Shown piece after piece: positions 42,681 to 50,889 of a DNA stretch of 64,000 nt. Every line of letters starts with the position of its first letter. Position 1 is the stretch's first letter. The DNA comes from SG8-41 sp035259205 (GTDB lineage: Bacteria; Pseudomonadota; Gammaproteobacteria; Burkholderiales; SG8-41), in the NCBI GenBank assembly GCA_035259205.1, contig DATFWO010000285.1, forward strand, positions 12,771 to 76,770. Reading direction: 5' to 3'. The position numbers and the translations under genes were made by a program. The notes under the pieces are model-generated. The model ran no database searches, had not been told where the DNA came from, and was given only the letters and a program-made list of their open reading frames with translations.

Positions 42681-43796
42681 ATGAGCCAGGCCCGCAAACA
42701 GCCGCCGTTTCGCGCGGATCACGTCGGCAGCCTGTTGCGTCCGCCGGAGCTGCATGCGACGCGCGCCAGGGCGGCGAAGGGTGAGATCGACCGCGCGGCG
42801 CTGCGGTTGAAAGAGGACGAGTGCATACGCAACGTCGTGGCGCTCCAGGAATCGGTCGGGCTGCAGAGCATTACCGACGGGGAGTTTCGGCGCGACTGGT
42901 GGCACATCGATTTTCTGCACGGATTCGACGGCGTGGACCTGGCGCAGGGCGATGCGTACGGCAACGCCAGGTTCCAGGGCGCCGACGAGCAACCGCCGTT
43001 CATGCAGGTCACTCGCAGGATCCGGCGCGTGAAGCCGAGCATGCTCGACCACTTCAAGTATCTGAAGTCGGTCACCAGGCGCACGCCCAAGTTCACGATG
43101 CCTTCGCCTGCGATGCTGCATGCCCGCGGCGATCGCGAAGCGATGCGCAGGACCTATCCCGACCAGAAGGAATTCTGGGCCGACCTTACCCAGGCCTACC
43201 GGGAGGAAATCCGCGATCTTTACGACGCGGGATGCCGCTACCTCCAGATCGACGACACGACGATCGCCATGATGGGCGACCCGAAAGTGCAGGAGCAGTT
43301 TCGCAAGCTGGGAGACGACCCGAAGAGCGACATGGCGGTGTATGCCGACGCGGTCAATGCCGCGATACGGGACGTCCCCGATGACATGACCGTCGCCATC
43401 CACACCTGCCGCGGCAACTTCAAGAGCACCTGGCTGGCAAGCGGCAGCTACGATTTCGTGGCCGACACGTCGTTCGCGCGGCTCGACGTCGATGCGTTCT
43501 TCCTCGAGTACGACACCGAGCGCGCCGGCGGTTTCGAGCCGTTGCGGTTCGTGCCGAAGGGAAAGACGGTGGTGCTGGGGCTCGTCAGCACCAAGGTGGC
43601 GGAGCTCGAGAAGAAAGACGACCTGAAGCGCCGCATCGACGCTGCGGGGAAATTCGTGCCGCTCGAGAACCTTTGTCTCTCCCCTCAGTGCGGCTTTTCG
43701 AGCACGCATCACGGCAACAAGATCACCGAGGACGACGAGCGGCGCAAGCTCGCGCTCGTGCTGGAAGTCGCTCAGGAGGTCTGGGGCTCGAGCTAG
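42681..43796 (+). CDS. MetE-core protein, 2 of 3
   Basis: A 371-aa methionine synthase II-like barrel beginning MSQARKQPPFRADHVGSLLR. Zinc ligands: IHTCRGN (His and Cys), FFLEYDTERAG (Glu) and LSPQCGFSS (Cys). It belongs to a subgroup distinct from the other two, which have LTTHxGSLPR starts and PRHEHEW. Like them it lacks the N-terminal MetE half. It is divergent from the exported amidohydrolase and converges on the third MetE-core gene. A methyl-transfer or thioether-cleaving role is inferred, not shown. Confidence 0.87.
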   Translation: MSQARKQPPFRADHVGSLLRPPELHATRARAAKGEIDRAALRLKEDECIRNVVALQESVGLQSITDGEFRRDWWHIDFLHGFDGVDLAQGDAYGNARFQGADEQPPFMQVTRRIRRVKPSMLDHFKYLKSVTRRTPKFTMPSPAMLHARGDREAMRRTYPDQKEFWADLTQAYREEIRDLYDAGCRYLQIDDTTIAMMGDPKVQEQFRKLGDDPKSDMAVYADAVNAAIRDVPDDMTVAIHTCRGNFKSTWLASGSYDFVADTSFARLDVDAFFLEYDTERAGGFEPLRFVPKGKTVVLGLVSTKVAELEKKDDLKRRIDAAGKFVPLENLCLSPQCGFSSTHHGNKITEDDERRKLALVLEVAQEVWGSS

Positions 43797-43935
43797 AACG
43801 GCGTCGCAGATAAAACGTCGCAGATGCGGCGTCGCAAAAAAGGGGTGTCGCAGACACGGCGCCTTCAACAACGCCTTATCTGGGACGTTCTATCTGAGAC
43901 GCATCACCCGAGACGCTTCATTTGCGACGCTTTTG
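43797..43935. repeat. Family B word array (GTCGCAGAT / ATCTGAGACG), convergent spacer
   Basis: Left words GGCGTCGCAGATAAAACG, TCGCAGATGCGGCGTCGC; right words ATCTGGGACGTTCTATCTGAG, ACGCATCACCCGAGACGC. CGTC(T/G)CAGAT on the left is the complement of ATCTGAGACG on the right. The array fills the gap between two convergent MetE-core genes and probably overlaps the stop of the second. Confidence 0.8.
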
Positions 43936-45105
43936 TCGCCAGAGCTGCTTGGTGGCGATGCGCGCGCCCTCTGCGAGTGACTGGAGCTTCGCCCAGGCGA
44001 TCTTCGCGTGTCCAACCCGGGGACCTAGCCCGCAATCGGTGCCGCCCATCACGTTTTCCCGGCCGACGAGATTCGCGTAGCGGATCAGGCGCTCCGCCAC
44101 CAGCTCCGGGTGCTCGATGAGGTCGGTGCAGTGGCCGACGACGCCCGGAATGAGGACTGCGTCCTCCGGGGGCTTTACCTCCTCGAACACCCGCCATTCG
44201 TGCTCGTGACGGGGATTCGAGGCTTCGATCGAGTAGCTGCCGGCGCGGACTTTGAAGATGATGTCCACGATGTCCCGCAACGGAATGTCGGCCTGGTGCG
44301 GGCCGTGGAAGCTGCCCCAGCACACGTGAAGGCGGACCTTCTCCGTCGGTATGTCGCGCAACGCGTGATTCAGCGCTTCCACGCGGAGGGTGGCGTACTT
44401 GCGGTACTCGGGGAGGCTCATATCGGGATACATCTGCCAGCCGTCGGGCAGATCGGGGTCGTCGATCTGGAGCAGGAGCCCGGCGTCGACAATGCCCTTG
44501 TATTCCTCGCGCATGGCCTCGGCGATGGCGTAGACGAAAGCCTCCTCGCTCGGATAGTGCTCGTTGCGCAACCAGTGCTCGATCGTGCCGGGCGTGTTGG
44601 CGGGGAGAAACGCTTCTTCGACTTTTGTCTGCTGGAGCGCAGCCTTGAAGTTCTCCAGGTCTTCCTTGAGCGCGGACTGGCCCACGTATTTGAGCGGCGC
44701 GACGCAGTAGACCTGCGACTGGCTGGGCCCGGAGCCGGCAAAAGCGCCGAAGCCGCGGCCGCCTGCCGCGAAGTACTCGGGAAAGCTCCGGACATCCCGG
44801 GCCGCGATGCTGAGGGGCTGCGGACCTTCACCCGGGCGGTGCTGCCGGGTCTCGAAGCCAGAGAGCCGCTCGCGCACGTAGTTCGTGAAATTGGTCTTGC
44901 CGAGCTCGCCGTCATTAACGCTGTCGATCCCGCAGTCGACCTGTCTACGCACGGTCTCCGCGACGGCGCTGCGCAGTCGTGCGGCGAGGCGACGCTGGTC
45001 GTACGGCTCGCCGGCGGCGCGGGCAAAGATCATTTTCTTCAGCTCGTCGTCGCGCGGAAGGCTACCGGCATGAGTCGTGAGGATTCGTTCCGTGCTGCGC
45101 TTCAT
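43918..45105 (-). CDS. MetE-core protein, 3 of 3
   Basis: A 395-aa MetE-barrel protein starting MKRSTERILTTHAGSLPRDD, nearly the same as the gene at 19099-20271 and clearly its paralogue. Zinc site: LHVCWGSF (His, Cys), YSIEASNPRHEHEW (Glu) and GGTDCGLGPRVGH (Cys). The C-terminal end RIATKQLW is common to both. ATG 45105 is chosen by this comparison, though 45138 is in frame. It is divergent from Bug 8, which recalls the MetE-Bug operon at 18-20 kb. Confidence 0.87.
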   Translation of the reverse strand: MKRSTERILTTHAGSLPRDDELKKMIFARAAGEPYDQRRLAARLRSAVAETVRRQVDCGIDSVNDGELGKTNFTNYVRERLSGFETRQHRPGEGPQPLSIAARDVRSFPEYFAAGGRGFGAFAGSGPSQSQVYCVAPLKYVGQSALKEDLENFKAALQQTKVEEAFLPANTPGTIEHWLRNEHYPSEEAFVYAIAEAMREEYKGIVDAGLLLQIDDPDLPDGWQMYPDMSLPEYRKYATLRVEALNHALRDIPTEKVRLHVCWGSFHGPHQADIPLRDIVDIIFKVRAGSYSIEASNPRHEHEWRVFEEVKPPEDAVLIPGVVGHCTDLIEHPELVAERLIRYANLVGRENVMGGTDCGLGPRVGHAKIAWAKLQSLAEGARIATKQLWRQKRRK

Positions 45106-45185
45106 GATAATCTGGCGCTCTCGGTCGTATGCCGCCATTCTACGTGTCCATTCGCTCCTATTGCGACCGGTCAGGGAGGCGCCTC

Positions 45186-46169
45186 ATGCAGTCCAGGTTT
45201 CCCGCCCGATGGGCCGGCGTTGGGCTTGCGCTGTCCTTCGCCTTCGCGGCAAACGCGCAGCAGGATGCCGCGAAGGATTTTCCGAACAAGCCGGTCCGCA
45301 TCATCGTCGGTTTCGCTGCGGGCGGCGGCAACGACATTATCGTGCGGGTGCTTGCGCCGCGCCTGACCGAAGCGCTGGGGCAATCCGTGATCATAGACAA
45401 CCGGCCCGGCGCGGCCGGCATGATTGCCGCAGAGCTGGGGGCGAAGGCCACGCCCGACGGCTACACGCTGTTCATGGGGCCGATCGGGACCATGGCGATG
45501 AATCCGGCGATCTATTCGAAGCTGCCGTACTCGCCGCTGCAGGATTTTGCCCAGATCACCATGATAGGGTCGTTTCCGCTGCTGCTGGTCGTGCATCCGT
45601 CGCTGGGGGCCAAGTCGGTGAAGGAACTGGTCGCGTTTTCGAAGACGAGTCCGGAGAAGAGCAACTACGCCTCGAGCGCGGCGCCATTCCAGCTCTCGTC
45701 CGAGCTCTTCAACCAGAAGACCGGCGCCCGGTTCACGCACATTCCGTACAAGAGCAGCGGGGAATCGGTGAGCGCCGTGATCGGCGGGCAGGTCACTTTC
45801 ACGATCGCCGACCCGCCGCCGGTCGTCGGGCAGCTGAAGGCAGGCCGGGTACGCGCGCTGGCGGTGACCTCGGCGGCGCGCCATCCGTCGTGGCCCGATC
45901 TGCCGACGATGGCCGAAGCGGGCATCCCGGGCATCGAGGTTACCCTGTGGACCGGCTTTCACGCGCCTGCCCGGACGCCGACAGCGGTCGTGAAAAGGTT
46001 GCATGCCGTCATGGCCCGCGTCATTCACCTGCCCGACAGCGTCGAGCGGCTGGCGGGGATGGCCATAGATCCGGTCGGCAATACACCGGAGGAGTTCCGT
46101 CGCATCATTGCCGCGGACATCGCGAAGTGGACCGCTGTCGCGAAAGCGGCGAACATCAAGGCTGATTGA
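45186..46169 (+). CDS. TctC/Bug substrate-binding protein (8 of 10)
   Basis: A 327-aa Bug protein. ATG 45186 has GGGAGG upstream and gives signal peptide GVGLALSFAFAANA before QQDAAKDFPNKPVR. Blocks: GFAAGGGNDIIVRVLA with Asp, VIIDNRPGAAGMIAAEL, TPDGYTLFMG, THIPYKSS and KWTAVAKAANIKAD. It is divergent from a MetE-core gene and followed by an extended word array. Confidence 0.92.
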   Translation: MQSRFPARWAGVGLALSFAFAANAQQDAAKDFPNKPVRIIVGFAAGGGNDIIVRVLAPRLTEALGQSVIIDNRPGAAGMIAAELGAKATPDGYTLFMGPIGTMAMNPAIYSKLPYSPLQDFAQITMIGSFPLLLVVHPSLGAKSVKELVAFSKTSPEKSNYASSAAPFQLSSELFNQKTGARFTHIPYKSSGESVSAVIGGQVTFTIADPPPVVGQLKAGRVRALAVTSAARHPSWPDLPTMAEAGIPGIEVTLWTGFHAPARTPTAVVKRLHAVMARVIHLPDSVERLAGMAIDPVGNTPEEFRRIIAADIAKWTAVAKAANIKAD

Positions 46170-46322
46170 GGAGCGCCACGCGTCGCGGATACTGCGTCCC
46201 AGATATAGCGTCCCAGATGAAGCGTGCCAAGCACGTAGAATCTGAGACGACCCATCTGAGACGTAGTATCTGAGACGCTTCACCTGAGACGCCTACCTGG
46301 GACGTATTACCGCAGACGATCT
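46170..46322. repeat. Longest family B word array (about 150 bp)
   Basis: Left half: GCGTCGCGGATACTGCGTCC, CAGATATAGCGTCCCAGATG. Right half: ATCTGAGACG occurs three times (AATCTGAGACGACCC, ATCTGAGACGTAGT, ATCTGAGACGCTTC), then CCTGAGACGCC and CCTGGGACG. The unit is about 14-16 nt. The array starts right after the Bug 8 stop codon and ends close to the small membrane-protein gene. Confidence 0.85.
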
Positions 46323-46341
46323 ACCAAGAGGAGAAGCAAGG

Positions 46342-46728
46342 ATGGACAAACAGATCGCATGGGTAGCCGCTGCCGCGTTGGTGGTCATAGCCGCGGCGCT
46401 GAGCATTACAGCCTATCAAAGCTGGCGCACAAATGCCGGGCCCGCGCTCACGGCGCCCTATCACGCAGTGCTGCTCGCCAACGGCGGCGCATTTTTCGGC
46501 CGCGTCGAGAACCTTCAGTCCGAATATCCCGTGCTGCGCGACGTCTTCTACATTCAATCCCGGACCAATCCGGAAACCAAGCAGGTCACCAACATACTCG
46601 TGAAGCGCGGCCAGGAGTGGCACATGCCGGACCGCATGATACTCAACAAGCGCCAGATCGTGCTGATCGAGCCGGTTGCGGAAGGCTCCCAGGTGGCGAA
46701 GCTGATCGCTGAGCAGGGCAAGAAGTAG
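46342..46728 (+). CDS. Small membrane-anchored protein of unknown function
   Basis: A 128-aa protein with one N-terminal transmembrane anchor (WVAAAALVVIAAALSITAY) and a periplasmic-type domain of about 100 residues. This domain contains APYHAVLLANGGAFFGRVEN and PETKQVTNILVKRGQEWH and ends in a Val/Ile-rich strand. The start has GAGGAGAAG upstream. It ends 1 bp before the next Bug gene, so it is co-translated. I know no function; a partner of the Bug protein is possible. Confidence 0.8.
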   Translation: MDKQIAWVAAAALVVIAAALSITAYQSWRTNAGPALTAPYHAVLLANGGAFFGRVENLQSEYPVLRDVFYIQSRTNPETKQVTNILVKRGQEWHMPDRMILNKRQIVLIEPVAEGSQVAKLIAEQGKK

Positions 46729-46729
46729 C

Positions 46730-47722
46730 ATGAAAGCGACTCCCTCCGGCGCTGCGGCCGGCGCTTTGAGCGTCGCGCTCGCCCTGTTTCCGGCCGCCGC
46801 GGCGCTGGCGCAGACCGCGGCGTCCTATCCCGAGCGGCCGATCACGCTCGTCGTTCCGTTCTCGCCGGGTACCGGTATCGATATCATCGCCCGCGCGATC
46901 GGGCCCAAGCTCAACCAGAAATGGGGTCAGCCGGTGATCGTGGACAATCGGCCGGGGGCAAGCGGCAATATCGGGGCGGAAATCGTGGCCAAGAGCGCGC
47001 CGAACGGCTATACCCTGATGGTCACGGTGAACACCATCACGATCACGCCCTCGCTCTACCGGAGCATGCCCTACGATGTGCTGACCGACTTCACGCCGAT
47101 CTCGAAAACGGCGGTAGCGAGCTACGCCTTTTCAGTTCACCCGGCGGTTCCGGCGAAGAATTTCGGAGAGTTCGTGAAGCTGGTTAGAGCCAAGCCGGGC
47201 GAGCTTCTCTACAGCTCGCCGGGAAACGGCACGCCGCACCACCTGGCGATGGAGCTCATGAAATTGCGTCTGGGTCTCAAGATCACGCATGTCCCGTACA
47301 AGGGTCTCGCGGAGGCCCTGAGAGACCTCGTCGGAGGGCACGTGCAGATGATATTCATGCCGGTGCATACGACGTTGCCGCAATCCCGGGCCGGCAAGAT
47401 CCGGATACTCGCAGTGACCGGCCCCAAGCGCACCGAGCTCGCACCCGATGCGCCGACCTTTCGCGAGCAGGGGATAGACTTCATGGACGACGTCGATGCG
47501 TGGTATGCGGTCATGGGACCGGCGAAGCTGCCCGCCGACATCGTCAGCAAGCTCAATCAGGAGATCAAGGCAACTCTGGCTCTGCCTGACGTGCGCGAGT
47601 TTCTCCTCAAGCAGGGTCTCGTGCCGGTGGCGAGCACACCGGAGGAGTTGCACGCGCTGATGAAGACGGACTTCGCACGCTGGGCCAAGGTGGTGGCGGA
47701 CGCGGGCATCAAGGCCGACTGA
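46730..47722 (+). CDS. TctC/Bug substrate-binding protein (9 of 10)
   Basis: A 330-aa Bug protein whose ATG is 1 bp past the preceding stop. Signal peptide ALSVALALFPAAAALA then QTAASYPERPITL. Blocks: PFSPGTGIDIIARAIG with Asp, IVDNRPGASGNIGAEIVAK, APNGYTLMVT (Asn in place of Asp), THVPYKGL and RWAKVVADAGIKAD. It is close to consensus and should be a functional binding protein. Confidence 0.92.
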   Translation: MKATPSGAAAGALSVALALFPAAAALAQTAASYPERPITLVVPFSPGTGIDIIARAIGPKLNQKWGQPVIVDNRPGASGNIGAEIVAKSAPNGYTLMVTVNTITITPSLYRSMPYDVLTDFTPISKTAVASYAFSVHPAVPAKNFGEFVKLVRAKPGELLYSSPGNGTPHHLAMELMKLRLGLKITHVPYKGLAEALRDLVGGHVQMIFMPVHTTLPQSRAGKIRILAVTGPKRTELAPDAPTFREQGIDFMDDVDAWYAVMGPAKLPADIVSKLNQEIKATLALPDVREFLLKQGLVPVASTPEELHALMKTDFARWAKVVADAGIKAD

Positions 47723-47813
47723 GCGCGTGATTGATGCAACGTGACTGAACCCGCGCGACTGTCACGCCGCGACTCGTGCCGCTTGACCGACGAAACGTCA
47801 CGCGTCGCCGAAG
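47723..47813. repeat. Family E spacer of CGTGAC / GTCACG words
   Basis: GCGCGTGATTGATGCAACGTG, ACTGAACCCGCGCGACTGTC, ACGCCGCGACTCG and GAAACGTCACGCGTCGCC fill the convergent gap between Bug 9 and the BON lipoprotein. CGTGAC and GTCACG are complementary. The words resemble a degenerate mixture of families A and B. Confidence 0.5.
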
Positions 47814-48275
47814 TTATCCAGCGACGACCAGCTCGTTCCTCACCGTACGCACGCCTTCGACGCGAGCCGCCAGTTGCTCGGCCTTGATGCGGTTTTCCTG
47901 GTTGTCCGCCTTGCCCTTCAGTGTCACCACGCCCGCCGTGGTATCGACATTGATGGAGAGTGCTTTCAGATCGGGCTCGGCGATCAGGGCCGACTTGACC
48001 CTGGCGCTGATGGTCGCATCGTCCATGGCCTTGCCGGCCTCGTGGGCGGCATTCTCGAGCTTGCGTTCCGCCACATCTGCGGCGCGGTTGATTCTGGAAT
48101 TAACCTCATCGGCGGCGCGATCGGCTTTCGAGCTGGCCGTGTCGCCTGTTCGGGATTTCTGGCCGAACTTGTCCTGCGATGACCGTTCTTCGCATGCGGC
48201 TATGGTCAACGTCAGTGCACCTACAATCACGACCACGCAAGCGCGCTCGAAATGGGGGGCTCGGATCAGATTCAT
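47814..48275 (-). CDS. BON-domain lipoprotein
   Basis: A 153-aa protein. The leader ends VGALTLTIAAC, giving a lipobox with a lipidated Cys near residue 28. A Lys/Asp/Ala-rich helical linker (RINRAADVAERKLENAAHEAG) leads to one BON domain (about 85-150: DATISARVKSALIAEPDLKA, GVVTLKGKADNQENR, VRTVRNELVV). BON proteins bind phospholipid in the outer membrane or periplasm and are often stress-linked. The strong ribosome site CGGAGGTCGCT is directly upstream. It is divergent from the UbiD gene. Confidence 0.9.
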   Translation of the reverse strand: MNLIRAPHFERACVVVIVGALTLTIAACEERSSQDKFGQKSRTGDTASSKADRAADEVNSRINRAADVAERKLENAAHEAGKAMDDATISARVKSALIAEPDLKALSINVDTTAGVVTLKGKADNQENRIKAEQLAARVEGVRTVRNELVVAG

Positions 48276-48507
48276 AGCGACCTCCGTACGGTTTTGGCGC
48301 GGCCCTCCCCGCGGCGTAAGCGCCCATCCCTATTCACGAGCGACTACTGTGCCAGCGATGATAAACTACCAAAAATCAATTTGTTACTCGATTCGCTCGG
48401 CTGGCAGTTGTCGCCGTGTTGCGACGCCGGTCCGAGCGGCAAGCGCCAGCGAAATGATTTGCCGATTGTTTTCCTTTCGTTGATTGGCAACAGACCGGAT
48501 TCGGACC

Positions 48508-50232
48508 ATGGCTCGCAAGCTCTCAGCAGCCAGCCGCAAAGCACGGGCTGCGCCGCTCAAGGTTTCTTCAACCGTCCGTCGCGCGACGAAGCGTGCCGCG
48601 CGCGGTTATGCGGATTTGCACGAGCACCTCGAGGCGCTGCGCCGGCGCGGGCTGCTGTTTACCGTAGAGCGTCCCATAGACAAGGACGCGGAGCTCCATC
48701 CGCTGGTACGCTGGCAATTCGTAGGCGGTATCGAGGAACACGAGCGCAAGGCCTTCCTCTTCACCAACGTTACCGATGGCCGTGGCCGCCGGTACCGCTT
48801 TCCCGTCGCGGTCGGGGCGTTCGCGGGCAACCGCGCGATCTACGGTGTCGGCATGCGTGCGCCGCTCGGCGAAATACAGGAGCGGTGGGATCGCGCGATA
48901 GCCAATCCGATTCCGCCCCGCGTCGTCAGGAAAGCACGCTGCCAGGAGGTCGTGATCGAAGGCGCGGCGCTCAAAGGGGAAGGCAATGGCCTCGACATGC
49001 TGCCGATTCCGATCTCGACGCCCGGATTCGACGGCGCGCCTACCCTCACCGCGACCAACGTCATCACCAGAGATCCGGAATCCGGCGTGCAGAACCACGG
49101 CACCTACCGCGCCGGGCTCAAGGCACCGGACCGGCTGGTCGTCCGCATGTCCACGCGCACCGGCGGTGCGGGTGGCTATCGTCACTACCTGAAGCACCAG
49201 CGGCGCGGGGACAAGACGATGCCGTGCGCGATTGCGCTCGGCTGTCCACCCTGTGTCGCCTTCGTCGCGCCGATGAGGCTGCCGCTCGACCTCGACGAGG
49301 TGACGGTCGCGGGAAGCATCGCGGGAGCGCCGATCAATGTCGTGCGCGCCCGGACGGTCGACCTGCTGGTGCCGGCCGAGGCCGAGATCGTGATCGAGGG
49401 CTTGATCGATACCGAATACCTGGAACCCGAAGGGCCGTTCGGGGAATCGCACGGGCACGTTGCGCTCGAGGAATTCAACATGCCGATGCGGGTGACGGCG
49501 ATTACGCACCGGCGCGATGCCATCGTCGCCTCCTACATCAGCCAGGTGACGCCGAGCGAGTCGAGCGCGATCAAGCGCGTCGCGTACGAGCCGTTGTTTC
49601 TGTCCCACCTTAGAACAGTGCTCGGCATACGCGGCGTGCGCCGCGTCACGTTGCACGAGCGCCTGACTAACCTGCGCCGCGTCGTGCTGGTAACGATCGA
49701 GAAGGGTACCCCGCGTACCGAAATCTGGCGCGCGCTCTACGGCGCGACCTCGTTCATGGCCGATATCGGCAAGATCTGCATCGCGGTAAACGACGACATC
49801 GATCCCGAGAGCGCCGACGCGATTCTCTGGGCTCTCGCTCTGCGCATGAATCCCGCGCGAGACCTTCAGGTGCTGCCCTATCGCAGCCTGGGCCACGGGC
49901 CGGAACGCGAGCACGGAGCGAGCAGTGACCGAACTGACGCCACGCTGCTTATGGACGCGACCATGAAGGAAGAGCTGCCCCCGCTCGCGTTACCGAAGCG
50001 AGAGTACATGGAGCGTGCGCGGAAGTTGTGGGAGGAGCTGGGGCTGCCGAAGCTGCGGCCGCAGTCCCCCTGGTACGGCGAGCCCGTGGGCGACTGGCTG
50101 CCGCAGTGGGACGAGGGTGCGAAGCGCGCTGTCGAAGGCGGCTACCTCGAGAACGGCCGCATCAGCGAGAAACTGAGGCGCAAGGGCCTCAAGCCTGAAA
50201 CGCGCTTCAGGCCCAAAACCAGTGACCGGTGA
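48508..50232 (+). CDS. UbiD family decarboxylase
   Basis: A 574-aa prenylated-FMN-dependent (de)carboxylase. After a basic, low-complexity N-terminus (about 40 residues) come NHGTYRAGLKAPDR, the prFMN-binding block typical of UbiD, and LEPEGPFGESHGHVALEEF with the catalytic glutamates. ATG 48508 is used instead of TTG 48484. The family handles ubiquinone precursors and also aromatic or alpha,beta-unsaturated acids. The UbiX prenyltransferase is absent here. It is followed by TRAP permease genes, suggesting a catabolic role. The last residues RPKTSDR merge into a word array. Confidence 0.9.
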   Translation: MARKLSAASRKARAAPLKVSSTVRRATKRAARGYADLHEHLEALRRRGLLFTVERPIDKDAELHPLVRWQFVGGIEEHERKAFLFTNVTDGRGRRYRFPVAVGAFAGNRAIYGVGMRAPLGEIQERWDRAIANPIPPRVVRKARCQEVVIEGAALKGEGNGLDMLPIPISTPGFDGAPTLTATNVITRDPESGVQNHGTYRAGLKAPDRLVVRMSTRTGGAGGYRHYLKHQRRGDKTMPCAIALGCPPCVAFVAPMRLPLDLDEVTVAGSIAGAPINVVRARTVDLLVPAEAEIVIEGLIDTEYLEPEGPFGESHGHVALEEFNMPMRVTAITHRRDAIVASYISQVTPSESSAIKRVAYEPLFLSHLRTVLGIRGVRRVTLHERLTNLRRVVLVTIEKGTPRTEIWRALYGATSFMADIGKICIAVNDDIDPESADAILWALALRMNPARDLQVLPYRSLGHGPEREHGASSDRTDATLLMDATMKEELPPLALPKREYMERARKLWEELGLPKLRPQSPWYGEPVGDWLPQWDEGAKRAVEGGYLENGRISEKLRRKGLKPETRFRPKTSDR

Positions 50233-50263
50233 GCAGTCAGCAGCAACCGGCGAGCAGTAACGG
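50219..50263. repeat. Family A word array after UbiD
   Basis: CCAGTGACCGGTGAGCAGTC, AGCAGCAACCGGCGAGCAGT and AACGG follow one another. The TGA of UbiD (50230-50232) lies within the word GGTGAGC. Confidence 0.7.
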
Positions 50264-50349
50264 AGGCGGAAGAAGGAGGGGCAATGACCAGAGACCGTAA
50301 GCGGCGGGCCCGTCGAGCTACGACGCCTTGAGCTCGTGCGCGCATCACG

Positions 50350-50889
50350 ATGAAAATCCTTATCACCTTGTCACGCCTGATCGACGCGCTGAACGAGCGC
50401 TGCGCCACGATCGCCAACTGGCTGGTCCTCCTGTCGTGCCTGATCAGCGCCGGGAATGCTTTTTCGCGCTACGCGTTCAGCCTGAGCTCCAACGCGTGGC
50501 TGGAAATCCAGTGGTACATGTTTGGTGCCTTGGTCATGCTCGGGACCTCCTATACGCTGAACCGGAACGAGCATGTGCGCGTGGACGTCGTATATACCAA
50601 CCTGTCCACGCGCCGCCAGATCGCCATTGACATTTTCGGCGGCATCCTGTTCCTGCTGCCCGCCACGCTCATCCTGTGCTACCTGTCGTGGCCGGTGTTC
50701 TACAACGCATGGGTCACGGGCGAGATCTCCGGGAATGCCGGCGGGCTCATCCGCTGGCCGATCAAGATATTCCTCCCGCTCGGTTTCGGGCTGCTGAGTC
50801 TCCAGGGAGTCTCCGAGCTCATCAAGCGCGTCGCGATGCTCACCGGGCACATGAAAGCCGACTTGCACTACGAAAGACCGCTGCAATGA
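50350..50889 (+). CDS. TRAP transporter small permease (DctQ type)
   Basis: A 179-aa membrane protein with four predicted transmembrane segments, for example IANWLVLLSCLISAGNAFSR, the stretch WYMFGALVMLGTSYTL, GGILFLLPATLILCYL and FLPLGFGLLSLQG. The N-terminal helix and the LNRNEHVRVDVVYTNLS loop are typical of DctQ. It couples to the large permease by an ATGA overlap. With the periplasmic protein at 52732 it forms a sodium-coupled TRAP transporter, probably for an organic acid. Confidence 0.92.
   Translation: MKILITLSRLIDALNERCATIANWLVLLSCLISAGNAFSRYAFSLSSNAWLEIQWYMFGALVMLGTSYTLNRNEHVRVDVVYTNLSTRRQIAIDIFGGILFLLPATLILCYLSWPVFYNAWVTGEISGNAGGLIRWPIKIFLPLGFGLLSLQGVSELIKRVAMLTGHMKADLHYERPLQ

Noticed and set aside
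40554..43871. A single 1105-aa minus-strand open frame
   Set aside because: The upstream 1.4 kb lies opposite a clear MetE-core gene with intact zinc ligands. The Tat leader and amidohydrolase homology begin at 42461.
46170..46322. Possible CRISPR array
   Set aside because: Words vary in length and sequence, no constant repeat with unique spacers exists, and both orientations are present.
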